Of a stretch of 64,000 nt of DNA, positions 35,232 to 45,802 are shown in pieces. Position 1 is the stretch's first letter. Every line of letters begins with the position of its first letter. The DNA is from Euptelea pleiosperma. Taxonomy: Eukaryota > Streptophyta > Magnoliopsida > Ranunculales > Eupteleaceae. The notes below the pieces were generated by a model, which worked only from the letters and a program-made list of their open reading frames with translations, searched no databases and was not told the DNA's origin. The stretch is from assembly GCA_035048495.1 (NCBI GenBank), contig CM068548.1, forward strand, positions 3,668,714 through 3,732,713, in the 5' to 3' direction. The position numbers were made by a program, and so were the translations under genes.

Positions 35232-35692
35232 ATTTTCTTGTTCCAACCTCATGTGTTGGCATATGGGCCTTCCTGTTGGGCGGAGACTCGGAGCAAAATG
35301 CTTCTTGTTCCTATTGCACTTTGCAAGCTTGCTTCCATGGCACCATTCTTGCCTTCATCTTCCACCTCCATTTTACTTTTTACCAGTAGGTGAGAAGAAG
35401 GTAAATGTCAGACCATTTTTCCATTTCTCTAGTTTAGTGGTTTTCATTTTTACAAAAGAAAATTTCCGAAGAACATTTTATTTGCAATCAAACACGCCCT
35501 TAAAGGAGTCCGGTTACATTTTCTAGTTTGGTGGTTCTCATGTAAACCCTTTTGGACATCTTCACGAGAACCACTAAATTAAAAAAAAGGTTTGGAGATT
35601 TGCCAAAATATTGTTCATAATACTTGGATACCACCCATTGACGTTTCTCTCATCTTTGAGTTATTAAGAAGATAAAGAAAAATGTTTGTAGA
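35232..35692. other. No recognisable feature
   Basis: Includes a small inverted pair: 'tctagtttagtggtt' (35428) and 'tctagtttggtggttctcat' (35522) against 'gagaaccactaaatt' (35566). No gene. Confidence 0.35.
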
Positions 35693-35930
35693 TGTTTGAT
35701 TGTTGTTCCGTTAAATCTATTGATTAGATCAAACGACAAGAAGATAATATACCACGGAGATATATTTGATTTGAGTCAGTTGTAATTTTATCAATCAACT
35801 AAGACATGCGAGTTTATCGATCACCTTACCTTGACAAGTAAATTTGTGATAGATTAGATTAATTTTTAAATAATCTAATCACCTCTCCTTTTTAGGTATT
35901 TCTGATTAAAAGAACGGACCGGTTATTTTT
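35693..35930 (+). mobile_element. Fragment of the Copia-type LTR 3' end
   Basis: About 235 bases match 16062-16295: 'gatcaaacgacaagaagata', 'ataccacggagatatatttg', 'caactaagacatgcgagttt' and 'tttctgattaaaagaacgg'. No other part of the element is nearby. Confidence 0.6.
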
Positions 35931-36511
35931 CAATAGGATGGGCAAGTTTATATCAAAGATAAACTTAACAAAGAGTAATGAATTGCATTAACAGAATAAA
36001 GTGTGTAGACTACAAGGCTAATACATGCAATTAGGGTGATCCAATTATATGGCCAAGTATCACATATAACATCAATGGCACTGTTAGATGCTACTTTAAT
36101 CATGTCGGGTTCTTTACAGAGGTTAACTTACGACTCCAAGTTGAGGGATTCGAAGACTGACAACATTCCCTTCTTTTTGTAAACATATGCACTTTTTTAA
36201 CTAACTTTAGAGCCAAATCATTCACACGGAAACCACATTCCTCTATGTATTCTTACAAATTTTATGAGCAAAATAAATCTGAAATAACAAATTTGAGACA
36301 AATCAATCACATGTGTTAATTTGAGACATGTTGTTCTTTTGTCATTCTTGAATCTTGATCGATATGGAGACTTTCATTTGTTGGTTTATTTTCACTTTCT
36401 CAATTTCTTCAGATATTAAGATCTTCTTCTAATGTATGTTAACCATATTGAAGTGGTATTTTATAGATTAAAATGAATATTATTATTTCTCAAACTTATA
36501 TTTGTTTTACA
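35931..36511. other. No recognisable feature
   Basis: AT-rich intergenic DNA without a supported gene or repeat. Confidence 0.35.
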
Positions 36512-36683
36512 CTAGTGGGTGCCCCGTGCCATCAGCACTCCTCAACAAAAAAATTGCCAAAATCAAGCGAGTGGCTAAGATCCACCGTCCATTTGGAGGA
36601 GGATTAGATCTCGGTCCTTCTTTGTTGATGCCTATAAGAGGAGGTATAAGTGGAGAGGCAACGACTATGTTTTATTATATAGA
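36512..36683 (-). mobile_element. Mini-Helitron, short form, joined to a long form
   Basis: 172 bp. On the minus strand TCTATATAATAAAAC at the 5' end begins directly after the CTAT end of the neighbour (36684). The 3' end is ...GGGGCACCCACTAG followed by T. Confidence 0.75.
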
Positions 36684-37365
36684 ATAGTATATGGCCCGTG
36701 CCCACGGCACTTCCCAAAAAACGCATTTGCAAAAATTGTCTACCTTTGGCATTCAAACGGTATAACAGATTGAGGGCTTTACCATTATTTCCGTTATAAC
36801 AAATTGTAACGTATATGGGTAAAAAATGAAAAATAATGGAAAGGAATGGAAATAACGGAAAGTAATGGTGCTAAAATAATTAAAATTTTAATTTTCAAAT
36901 ATTCACTAAAATTTATAACATAAAATAACTAAAAAAGTAACATATGTTTTTTAACAATTTTTTTTGAAAAAATAATGGTCATTATTTTTGTCATAATGGA
37001 AAAATAATAAAAAATAACGGCCGTTATTTTCTGAGCGTTAAAGCGGTACATAACGTAATGAGGGAGGTCCAAACCCATTAGAACAGCCGATATTCATAAC
37101 GTACACCAAATCTCTTTACTTTTGGGCCCATGAACCCTATTTATATTCGACACATATTTGGTGGACGTACACCAAATCCAAGTCAGTAGAGTGAAATTTC
37201 AGATTTTCCTGAAAATCGTAACATGAGACAAATAAATGAGTAGGAGTGAGTGATTGAGATCCGACCGTCCAACATTAGATGAATGGATTTGATCTCAACC
37301 ACTCTTTATCTTATAAAGCCGGATAAGATAAAGGATAAGACAACTTCCCCGTTTTGTTACATAGA
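36684..37365 (-). mobile_element. Mini-Helitron, longest form
   Basis: 682 bp. On the minus strand a host A is followed by TCTATGTAACAAAACGG at the 5' end; the 3' end has GCCGTGGGCACGGGCC and then CTAT. The interior carries a GTTATAACGG MITE segment with long AT-rich sequence. It is head-to-tail with 36512-36683. Confidence 0.7.
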
Positions 37366-37498
37366 TTATCATTGATATTTTATTTTTTTTCATTGCACGT
37401 GTGCAAATAACGCTAGTTAAACTTTATTACAAAAGACTTTGGACTTCCAGAAAATAAACAAACCTATTGTGGTAAATCCTTTCTTGTGAGTAAAACTT

Positions 37499-37694
37499 CG
37501 GAGATGACAGGGCAGCAGGTCTCGGCATGTGTATTTTGTACTGACGGACCACTTTGGCCTCTCCGCAGACGCACACAGGTGAGTGTTTTGGGAAAAAGCA
37601 CTCCAGTACTCACTTGGGTACGTGTGCGGTGAGGCCGAGGTGGTCCGTCCGTACAAAATACACTTGTCGAGATCACCTGCGGAGATGACAGGGC
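37499..37694. repeat. GC-rich hairpin flanked by a perfect 15-bp direct repeat
   Basis: CGGAGATGACAGGGC occurs at 37499-37513 and 37680-37694. Between them, arms of about 70 bases are inverted: 'gtgtattttgtactgacgga', 'ccactttggcctctccgcag' and 'acacaggtgagtg' against 'gtactcacttgggtacgtgt', 'ggtgaggccgaggtggtccg' and 'gtacaaaatacactt'. It is richer in GC than its surroundings. It may be a MITE with its target duplication, or a hairpin RNA source. The open frames over it are by-products. Confidence 0.65.
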
Positions 37695-37942
37695 CCGGTC
37701 ATCAAAGTTTTATCCTTTTCTTGTAGGACACGTGGATTAAGACCCATTCCAGCTCAATGAGCGAGTTGGCAAGCATCTTCCTCCAAAAAGGCAAAGGGAC
37801 GTAGCTGTTTTCATGGCCAGAATCATTTAATAATTTTAGTCGTACAGTGCGTACACTGTGCCATGCTGGCGAACTCAACGATGTCAGAATGCTAACGTGA
37901 GCAATCTATGTCAATAATAATTGTGCCAGCTGTTATGTTAGA

Positions 37943-38096
37943 GTAAGGGTAAGACTTGCCTGACCACCCACAATATAAGCCACGTGGAAATCTATTAGAG
38001 GACATTGACCGTATAGATGTTTGATCAGTCCGTGAGTGGACCTACAAAACAAAAATCAGCCTGAGCAGTGACTTCAAACCTTTGGATCTGAATCTT
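37943..38096. mobile_element. Left arm of the Mutator-like MITE family
   Basis: Begins 'gggtaagacttgcctgacca' and runs through 'ataagccacgtggaaatcta', 'gaccgtatagatgtttgatc' and 'aaaaatcagcctgagcagtg'. It stops before a right arm appears. Confidence 0.6.
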
Positions 38097-38104
38097 AAGA
38101 ATCA

Positions 38105-38285
38105 TCAAAGGCCGTTGTAGCGGTATTGCCCGACTCCATTACGTTATTTCAAAATAACAGTTAAATCCGAAAAAATAAAAAAGTAATATTATAATGGCCA
38201 TTGTAATAGAAATATCGGCCATTATTTTGAAATATTTTTTACTATTATCAATGTTTTTGTAAAAATAATATTAAAGTACTTACAT
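38105..38285. mobile_element. hAT MITE fragment, GTTATAACGG family
   Basis: 'ccgttgtagcggtattgccc', 'cattacgttatttcaaaata' and 'aatggccattgtaatag' show family likeness; both ends are missing. Confidence 0.4.
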
Positions 38286-38335
38286 TTTGACCATTTTACT
38301 CACTGTAGCCCATTATATGTTTTTATTGTGTACCT

Positions 38336-38597
38336 TACACGTGGCTCACTCTTAGAGATAACTGACTTGTCGATGTTTGTCCCATCCCTAGCCACCTAGG
38401 GATTAGTGATTTTAAAGGATTTGATTGGAGTCGTTTTCATTGGTTGAGTTTTAACAGTAGATTTCGAGCATTTATTTCCAAAGGTTTGAAATCACTGACC
38501 AGGCTGATATTGGGTATATAGGTCCATCTAGGGATGGGACAAATGTCCTACGTACACTCAGTTGTCTCTGAGAGTGCACCACATGGCTTATACTATG
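38336..38597. mobile_element. Mutator-like MITE, diverged copy
   Basis: Left 'acacgtggctcactcttaga' and 'cgatgtttgtcccatcccta', right 'tagggatgggacaaatgtcc' and 'gagagtgcaccacatggctt' are inverted. The ends are eroded. Confidence 0.55.
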
Positions 38598-38910
38598 GTC
38601 CCCATCATCGCATGTAGGCGTGTTACTATTGTACCCCCAAACCCAAGTTTTGCCTTTAAAATAGCCTTTAAAGTGAGAGGCATTTAATTGAAACCCTCTT
38701 GTTTTGGCTTTATGGCTTTATAATATCAGCCCTTTGTCTCTGTGTTTTCACGTCGGGAATTCTTTGCAGATCAAGAGATGTCAAAGGGGCTTCTTACTTC
38801 CCAAACAAATCCTCCTACATCTATATATAAACGCTGGTTCATCAAGAATACGCAAGAAAAGCACTTCGAATTGTCGAATAGATAGATACTCTACTAACAG
38901 ACCATTTAAA

Positions 38911-39282
38911 GGGTCGGGCTCCAGTTACCACCCTAAAATGACAGGCTCCGGTTACAGGACGCAATATGAGCCACGTGGCAGATGCATAGAGTACTCTGAC
39001 CGTATGGATGTTTGTACAATCCAAAAAATCATCTTGATTAGTGATTTCTAGAGGTTGGATCTTTGTACCTCAAATACTGCTCAAATTCTCACAGTTGAGA
39101 TTTACCCATGAAAATAAGACCATTCTAACGCCTATAAATCACTAATCAGGCTGAGTTTTGGTTTGTAGGTCCACTTAGGGATTGGACAAACATCCATACG
39201 GTCATCATTCTAAGAATGTGCCCCGTGGCTCATATTGCGTCCTGTAAGCTGTCATTTTAAGGCGGAAACTGGAGCCTGAGCC
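38911..39282. mobile_element. Mutator-like MITE with perfect 9-bp target duplication
   Basis: 372 bp. Left end GGGTCGGGCTCCAGTTACCA, right end the complement of GGCTCAGGCTCCAGTTTCCG. Both flanks are CCATTTAAA (38902-38910 and 39283-39291). Arms contain 'cctaaaatgacaggctccgg' and 'atatgagccacgtggcagat'. Confidence 0.85.
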
Positions 39283-39542
39283 CCATTTAAAACCTTGATA
39301 ATAATTGGTCTCGTTGCGAAGGAATATATGGTTAAGACTGAATTGAATCTAGTAGTAGAACGTGCATGGTGATGACACCTTGGCATTTACGTACATTAGA
39401 TTATTTGTGGCAACCAGATTTTTTTTTTTTTTTTTTTTTAATTTTCATTGGACAGAACTGTACTTGGCTATCAACATCAAGTGTGTGGGACTACAAGTTG
39501 GACCGACAAGTGTCAGCTCAAGAAAAAACGATAGCACTTTGC

Positions 39543-39909
39543 GAGTAAGATTTGCCTGACCACCCACAATATAAGCCACATGGCAATTTATTAGAGGATA
39601 CTGACCGTATAGATGTTTGGCCAATCCCTAGGTGGACGTACAAACCCAAAATCAACCCGATCAGCGATTTCTAAGCGTTAGTTGAAGTCATTTTCGTTGG
39701 TTGATTTTAACCGTAGGAATTTTAGCATTATTTCTGTACAAATATCCGAAGGTTTGAAATCACTAAGCAGTCTGATTTTTGGTTTGTAGGTCCACTTACG
39801 GATTGGTCAAACATCTATACGGTCAGTGTCTTCTAACAAATTTCCACATGGCTTATATTGTGGTGGTCAGGTAGCTACCTGACCATGGATAGTCAGGCAA
39901 GTCTTACTC
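39543..39909. mobile_element. Mutator-like MITE, GAGTAAG branch, 9-bp duplication with one change
   Basis: Ends GAGTAAGATTTGCCTGACCA and the complement of GAGTAAGACTTGCCTGACTA. Flanks GCACTTTGC (39534-39542) and CCACTTTGC (39910-39918) differ at one base. A second 'ggtcaggtagctacctgacc' palindrome sits inside the right end, so that end is partly duplicated. Confidence 0.8.
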
Positions 39910-40089
39910 CCACTTTGCTTGATAGGTTGGCTATCAACATCAAGTGTGCGGCCGTGCGGGACAGTTCATTTAGGACTTAGAGGGCACCTTAATATTAATT
40001 TCCATGTCCGGCGCATCATGGGACGTACGCATCATGTTCCGCTTGCAACCATGGACCAATATAATGGCAAATATAGACTAATAATTCTA

Positions 40090-40260
40090 CCATTGTTCTC
40101 GGGGGTTGATTCTGAGAATCAAACAGTGATTGTGCTTTGGCAGAAAGTGAATCCAATGAATGTCAGCTCAGCACTTCCTTACAACCACAGTTGAAAGTGC
40201 GGAGCTGTGATGTGAATCTCGAAGACCATCCAACAATCTGGTCCATAAGGAGGACGTCCT
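40090..40260. mobile_element. Short inverted-repeat element, 'gtgaatgccagct' family
   Basis: 'ctcgggggttgattctgaga' on the left, core 'aaagtgaatccaatgaatgt' and 'cagctcagcacttcc', then a degraded right arm 'gtgaatctcgaagac'. Confidence 0.4.
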
Positions 40261-40324
40261 CCTGAGCAGGGCATGCTCTCCCTAAAGGTCAATAAGGCGA
40301 CCCCTGATGAGAGAAGACCCCCCC

Positions 40325-40552
40325 AGCCCAAGTCCCACTAACCACATGGAATTTTAGCCCCAAAATTCAACCAGATTGATTATTTATAGGTATAGATTTT
40401 AGTACCTTTTAGGACATGATTCTAGCCGTTGGATTCAAGCATATTTTTTGAGTAGTAAATCAAATGGCAAAAAATCATCAACCAAGCTGATTTTTAGTGT
40501 GTTTATCCACCAATAAGTGAGATGAACATCCATGCAGTCATTGGGCCCAGAT
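40325..40552. mobile_element. Diverged copy of the GGGCCC-ended MITE
   Basis: Right part 'gctgatttttagtgtgttta', 'tccaccaataagtgagatga' and 'cagtcattgggccca' resembles 4600-4740. The left arm is weak ('aagtcccactaaccacatgg'). Confidence 0.4.
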
Positions 40553-41132
40553 GCATCTCTACAATATCTTCTTATAATGTTGAATGCAACTGAGGGAATT
40601 TCGTCCGATCCTTCACGTCTCTCTCCCAAAAGGTGATACTTAGCAATGCATGGAAAATCAAATTAAATTCCGGCTACTAATTAAAAACTGTTTAAAACGT
40701 TTTCTTTTAAATAAAAAAACGAATCCGGCATGCGCTAACTGTATAACTAGTCCTCTTACCCAATAGAAATAGGAACTAATCTTGGATTTATCGTACAAAC
40801 ACCTGATCTTAATTATAGGTGCGTGGTAATGTGGCTGGTGCACATAAGAATTGCATAATTAAACGATACTTTGTTATATATGATTAAGCCTCACATGTGA
40901 TGATTGTGACACGTCGTAATGTCGGCGGACACGAGAGTGACTTTCTTTTATTATAGAAAATGGCCCGTGCGGAAAAAAAAATAAAATAAAAATACTTTTT
41001 AATGAACATTGAACTTATAGGACTTATTATTATACCTTTGGTAACTCTTTTGTTTTAAATTAAACTTTTTGTTTTGTCAGCCAAACGACACTTAAGTGTC
41101 TAAGGATGCTCTCTTCTTTTTCATTAAATTAA
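40553..41132. other. Intergenic DNA with a Helitron-end relic
   Basis: 'ttattatagaaaatggcccg' at about 40949-40968 matches the conserved 3'-end region of the mini-Helitrons but nothing follows it. No gene. Confidence 0.35.
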
Positions 41133-41289
41133 GGCCTGTTTGATTGACAAGTGGGAAAATTGTATTTTCCTTGGGAAAACATAATGACCATTGTTAGATC
41201 GCCATTTTAAATCTGTATAATCTTCCCCACCAAGCCATTTAAATCTGGATGTATTTTCTCAGGAAAATTTTGTGTGATCAAACACGCCC
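41133..41289. mobile_element. Tourist (PIF/Harbinger) MITE with TAA duplication
   Basis: 157 bp. Left end GGCCTGTTTGATTGAC, right end the complement of GGGCGTGTTTGATCACA, flanked on both sides by TAA. The arms also share 'aaaatacat'/'tattttcc' words. No coding capacity. The 3-bp TWA target and GG...GTTTG ends are typical of this group. Confidence 0.75.
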
Positions 41290-41344
41290 TAATTAAAATG
41301 CAAAGTTTGATAATTGGGAATGATATTTCCAGAGCACATTTTGC

Positions 41345-41575
41345 TTCTTTCAGAGTGTTGTAGCATTACTGCTATAACAGTCGTTATAATGCGAGTTATT
41401 TTGTTATTTTTTTCGTTCATTTTTCATGTAGATATAAATAAATAACGGGTAATGACCATTATAACGTTAAATATGTAATAAAGTTTTTTTTTAGTGTTAA
41501 ATACCAAATAACGTAGTGGGGTTGAAAATTTGCTGTTATAACGGCGTTATAACAGTAATTCCCACATAATCGTCT
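41345..41575. mobile_element. hAT-like MITE relic, GTTATAACGG type
   Basis: 'gtagcattactgctataaca' on the left and 'ttataacagtaattccc' on the right are inverted. CGTTATAA motifs recur throughout. The canonical CAAGGTTT ends are absent. Confidence 0.4.
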
Positions 41576-41749
41576 AGTTTTTAACGTGAAACTATCAATT
41601 CTGTTAGATTATGTACCGACAAGCGACAAACTCACATTATATAGGTGGTCCACTCTTGAATCTATCCATAGGGTTGGCAATGAGTGTCGTATGTTGTGTA
41701 ACACAACTTTTGTGTCATTCAGCAAGAGCTAGGAGACAAAGTCCCAAGT

Positions 41750-41910
41750 GAAAATTCTAAAATTGGAAAAAGTATCGTGATCTGCGGTATAAATTTCTGA
41801 CTCGTACGTTCACTAGTGCTCAAAGCCGTGAATTTCACGAAATCCAATGATAGTTGAGTTTTGTTAAAGTGAATGCCAGCTCGGCACACTACGGCCGAGA
41901 GCAAGAGTGA
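41750..41910. mobile_element. Short inverted-repeat element, 'gtgaatgccagct' family, degraded
   Basis: Core 'aaagtgaatgccagctcggc' preceded by 'cgtgaatttcacgaaatcca'. The right arm 'cactacggccgagagca' is short. Confidence 0.4.
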
Positions 41911-42056
41911 ACATTAGAGTAATCGGATCGTGCTCCGATTGAAAATGAAAAGTTAGAGGGGGTTAGGAGAAAGGTTGGAAAGGGAGGAGCGAGGACTTCT
42001 TAAATCATGACTAAGATCCTCGTGTTGCATTGGAACCATTTTCAAATTATTTAACA

Positions 42057-42214
42057 TCTATATTACAAAACAGGACGGTTGTCTCCCCCTTTTATCCGGC
42101 TTCATAAAGGATGGCCGAGATCATATCATACCAAATGGACAGTGGATCTCATCCACTCACACCCAACTTTGACAAACACTTTGTCGATGAGTGCCGTGGG
42201 CAGGTGTCACCTAC
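42057..42214 (+). mobile_element. Mini-Helitron, short form, stand-alone
   Basis: 158 bp. Host A, TCTATATTACAAAACAGG at the 5' end, 'gtgccgtgggcaggtg' near the 3' end, CTAC end, host T. The core 'gacagtggatctcatccact' is shared with the other short copies. Confidence 0.7.
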
Positions 42215-42299
42215 TATTTACCTACATGTAAAGAATGAAATGGGTTCGATTTACAGATAGCCCAAGGGTCAGGGTCAGGGTCAGGAGCCCCACTTTTTA

Positions 42300-42465
42300 T
42301 GACCCGAGAGGGGTGTTACAGTTAAAACAGATTGAAATGGCCAAGGGCAAAAATAAATTTTAATGGAAAAAATTGGTGCTGAAATTCAAATTTAAAATTT
42401 TGAAATTAAATTTTAAATTAAAAAAAAAAAGAATTTAACGGAAATTTAATGGTTTTCTTATACCC
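42300..42465. mobile_element. hAT MITE fragment cut off by a mini-Helitron
   Basis: 'ggggtgttacagttaaaaca', 'gaaatggccaagggc' and 'gaatttaacggaaatttaat' match the left half of the family at 3938 and 31299; the right half is missing where the Helitron sequence begins. Confidence 0.45.
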
Positions 42466-42596
42466 CTCTTATCTTATATGGCTTCAATAATGAGTGGCTG
42501 AGATCCACTATGCTTCATATCGATGGCTGAGATTAACTCCCACCCGATTTTGACAAATACTTTGTCGGAAAGCGCCGCGGGCACGGGCCACCCATG
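42466..42596 (+). mobile_element. Mini-Helitron, short form, 5' truncated, first in a tandem row
   Basis: Starts within 'cccctcttatcttatatggc' and ends 'agcgccgcgggcacgggcca' then 'cccatg' in place of CCCACTAG. It is followed at once by the long form. Confidence 0.55.
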
Positions 42597-42898
42597 CATA
42601 TATCAAGACAACTCAGTTGTATCTTATCCATCCATCTAATGTGGACGGTTAGATTTCAGCCACTCAATTCGTCTCATTTGACCTCAATTTTTTCAAAATT
42701 TAAATTTCAACACCTGTTATTTTTTGTTATTTCTTTTATTTTTTCAATTCTCCCTCTATGTGTTACTATCCGTTATAACAGCCGTTATAATGGAAAAAAT
42801 GGTAACGCCCCAGTCCGTTATACCATTTGAGTGCCGAATCCACTCATTTTTGCAAACGCTTTTGTCAGAGAGTGCCATGGGCATGGGCCATTTACTAT
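42597..42898 (+). mobile_element. Mini-Helitron, long form, in tandem
   Basis: 302 bp. It contains the GTTATAACGG MITE segment ('atccgttataacagccgtta') and 'tgtcagagagtgccatgggc', and ends ...CCATTTACTAT. Blocks 'atctaatgtggacggttaga' and 'tttcagccactcaattc' match 32395-32440 in inverse. Confidence 0.65.
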
Positions 42899-43049
42899 TC
42901 TATATAACGAAACACATTAGTTGTCTCCCTACTTATACCTCTTCTTATAAGCATCAACAAAGAAGGGCCGAGATCTAATCCTCCCCCAAATGGACAGTGG
43001 ATCTCCGCCACTCACCTGATTTTGGCAAATGGCACGGGGCATCCACTAG
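42899..43049 (+). mobile_element. Mini-Helitron, short form, in tandem
   Basis: 151 bp. TCTATATAACGAAACAC starts directly after the CTAT of the long form; the 3' end is ...GGCACGGGGCATCCACTAG. The internal 'cttataagcatcaacaaaga' region is like 36620-36650 in inverse. Confidence 0.75.
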
Positions 43050-43188
43050 TCTATATAACAAAACAGGGAAGTTGTCTCTCCCTCTTATCGGCTTCATAAA
43101 GCATGGCCCAGATCTTATCCCCCCAATGGATGGTGGATCACCACCACACACGCGCTTTGTCAGGGAGTGCCGTCGGGCCGCCCACTAG
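43050..43188 (+). mobile_element. Mini-Helitron, short form, last in the row
   Basis: 139 bp, the shortest copy with both ends: TCTATATAACAAAACAGGG starts directly after the previous CTAG, and ...GTGCCGTCGGGCCGCCCACTAG ends it, followed by T. The next bases TCTAGATACAAATCCC could be a decayed further 5' end. Confidence 0.75.
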
Positions 43189-43514
43189 TCTAGATACAAA
43201 TCCCATTAAGTTACATGTTTACAGTATAATCACCTTCGTAAGCATTTTACCAACGGTATGGGTTCGGCTGCATGTTTACAGTATAATATAAAATAATTAT
43301 TATAAGTTGACTAACATGCTCTTATAATTCATACATATTGCATATGAAACACATGTACGTTGACCGTATTTGGGTTGGATCTCGGATCTCATGTCAGATT
43401 TGCCCTATTTTGGCCTTACTCATGAGATACCTAAGCAAAAAGACGAATCAGATATTTATATATCCCATGAACTTGAGACTCCATTACAAATGCAGAAAAG
43501 AGGTCCAAGTATAA
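43189..43514. other. No gene; short local duplication
   Basis: 'catgtttacagtataat' occurs at 43215 and 43271. Otherwise nothing recognised. Confidence 0.35.
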
Positions 43515-43602
43515 GTAAAACTTTGCAGACCGGTAATGGTCAGTGAAGCTGTTGACCACCCACAATATGAGCCACATGACATACTCTTAGAGGACGTGAT
43601 TG
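43515..43602. mobile_element. Left arm of the Mutator-like MITE family
   Basis: 'gtaaaactttgcagaccggt', 'gaccacccacaatatgagcc' and 'actcttagaggacg', then unrelated DNA. Confidence 0.55.
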
Positions 43603-44165
43603 TGCCTCCCCTTGAATAAAATCCTGGCTCCGCCACTGATTGCATACATACTTCCACTATTCCAGCTTCTAGGACCCCTTTTTCTGACCCTTCTCAGGAG
43701 TCGTGTTCTCGACCTCTACCACCATTCTCTGTAGGACCCTCTTATCTCTTCCGTCTCGTGTTAGGGTTACGGAAGAAAGAAGTATCGGCAACAACTGATT
43801 TGATTACGGGACAGCTCATGATGTTCATGTCGATCTATTATGCACCTCTGCATCTAGCATGGTGCATGGTGCATGGTCCACTAGTTTTACGGATATTTGA
43901 TCCACCTCTTGCTAGGTGGTCCTATGTACCCACCAAAAATAGTTAGATTCAGCGTCCAAACAAAAACTCAATCCAACGATCAAAATTCATCCTATTAGAA
44001 TATCCAAATCCAACGGATTGAAAAATCACAAATTAAATTGATTTTTGATGTGTATATCCACCGAAAGGTAAGTGGGGAAGTCCCGGGGACAAGAAACTCA
44101 GGTTCTCTGTTTTTTATGTATAGGACTACAGCGTGGAAACAATGAGACTAGGACCATTCAGAGTT
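43603..44165. other. Intergenic DNA, partial relic of a GGGCCC-type MITE
   Basis: 'tacccaccaaaaatagttag' and 'attgatttttgatgtgtata' plus 'tccaccgaaaggtaagtggg' (43925-44075) resemble the 4495-4740 family interior. No gene. Confidence 0.35.
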
Positions 44166-44536
44166 GAGTAAAACTTGGCGGACCGTTCGACGGTCAGCCA
44201 AGCCGCTGACCACTGCAATATGAGCCACGTGGTATACTCTTATAGGACGATGACTATATGGAAGTTTGGCCAATCCCTAGGTGGACCTAGAAACCACAAA
44301 GAGCCTGATTAGTAGTTTCAAACCTTTGGATCCATGTACCCTAAATAATGGTCAATAATACTCAAATTCCACTGTTAAAATCAACCCATGAAAATGACTC
44401 CAATCCAACCCTTAGAAAATGGTTGGATTTTTATTTGTAGGTCAACTAATGGATTGGCCAAATATCCATGTGGTCAATGTCCTCTAAAAATGTGCCACGT
44501 GGCTCATATTGTGGCCGGTCAACCAAAGTTTTACTC
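44166..44536. mobile_element. Mutator-like MITE, GAGTAAAACTT branch
   Basis: 371 bp. Ends GAGTAAAACTTGGCGGACCG and the complement of GAGTAAAACTTTGGTTGACC. Flanking 9-mers TTCAGAGTT and TTCACTGTG agree at six of nine positions, compatible with an aged duplication. Arms 'atgagccacgtggtatactc' and 'atgtgccacgtggctcatat' are inverted. Confidence 0.75.
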
Positions 44537-44896
44537 TTCACTGTGCCCCCAACCTAATCTAATTGCAAGAAGTCTTACTTGGCATGCACGTGTGGTTTAG
44601 AATCCCAAACCATGGTTAACCTCTTTACTCATCCCAAATAGCACTAATCGCGAGTTATCAAAAACTCGCGGTGTTACCCTCGGACTTTTTGTGTCCACAT
44701 TATATCTTAAATTACCATTTTACCCTTACATGAAATTGGACGATAAACCGCAATCCCACCAACCAACAACGTGACTCAAGGGTGCTTAAACTGTTTACAA
44801 AAAACATAAAGAAAAAACAGACTAGTCGAAGAGGTTGTTTGGATGAAGGGTTAGGTTTGGATGGTCAAACCTAACCCTGTATGAAGACTAAGGAAA
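44537..44896. other. No recognisable feature
   Basis: Intergenic DNA with 'ggttaggtttggatggtcaa' and 'acctaaccc' as a small inverted pair near 44850-44876. Confidence 0.35.
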
Positions 44897-45194
44897 GAGT
44901 AAGACTTGCCTGACCACCCATAATATAAGCCACAGGGCAATTTATTAGAGGACATTGACTGTATAGATGTTTGGCCAATCCCTAGGTGGATCTACAAACC
45001 CAAAATCAACCTGATCAGTGATTTCTATGTGTTACCATTATTTCCGTACAAAGATCCAAAGGTTTGAAATCACTAATCAGGCTGATTTTTGGTTTGTGGG
45101 TCCACTTACGGATTGGTCAAACATCTATACGGTCAGTGTCCTCTAATAAATTGCCATGTGGCTTATATTGTGGGTGGTCAGGCAAGTCTTACTC
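44897..45194. mobile_element. Mutator-like MITE, GAGTAAG branch, 9-bp duplication with one change
   Basis: 298 bp. Ends GAGTAAGACTTGCCTGACCA and its exact inverse on the right. Flanks CTAAGGAAA (44888-44896) and CCAAGGAAA (45195-45203). The centre is shorter than in other copies (deletion after 'gatttctatgtgttacc'). Confidence 0.8.
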
Positions 45195-45802
45195 CCAAGG
45201 AAATATGTCTCTCTCAAGTCTCAACCCATTTTTTTGTTCCTTTGTATACTTTCGTTTCGAGTTCAACCAACTCCAACTCCTGCGAACGATATTTCCCTTC
45301 AAATTAGTTGAAGTGTTGACAAATATGATTATGTTGGAGAAAAACTGCATCCGAAAATTGAATGCAGTACTCATGAGGTCACGTGTTCGAGATTCCCCAA
45401 TCACAGTATGGTGCCATGGTTTGATCAGGTCACCTCATTATCCTCCGGTATCGTGGTACCGTGGTCTAATGTCGTTTATCAAGCGAAAGAAAAGCATGGT
45501 ACGTACGTACCAAATGATTTCATCGTTGTTTCGGAATCATTTCTCCTTTGGTACAACATTAGTCTGGTACTTCACCATATAGATTTCATCACTTAGAGCA
45601 ACTCCGACTGGCGTCTCCAAAAGCTGGCTGCAAAAGGGGATCTTTTCCATATTTGGAAATGGAGACACCCTTCAAAATGTTTTGAACTCCAACCATCCCA
45701 TCTCATAAAAAGCATCTTCTCCAAAAAACAAAAACAAAAAGATCACACATGGATTTTAAAAAGTATTTTTTTCTAGTTAGTGATTTCTAGCCATTTGATA
45801 AA
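45195..45802. other. No supported gene
   Basis: A 172-residue plus-strand frame (45064-45582) begins inside the MITE and shows no domain or coding-like composition, so it is not called. Short inverted words 'gagatg' recur near 46400. Confidence 0.35.

Noticed and set aside
45064..45582. 172-residue plus-strand open frame as a gene
   Set aside because: First third is MITE arm sequence; the remainder shows no domain or splice context.
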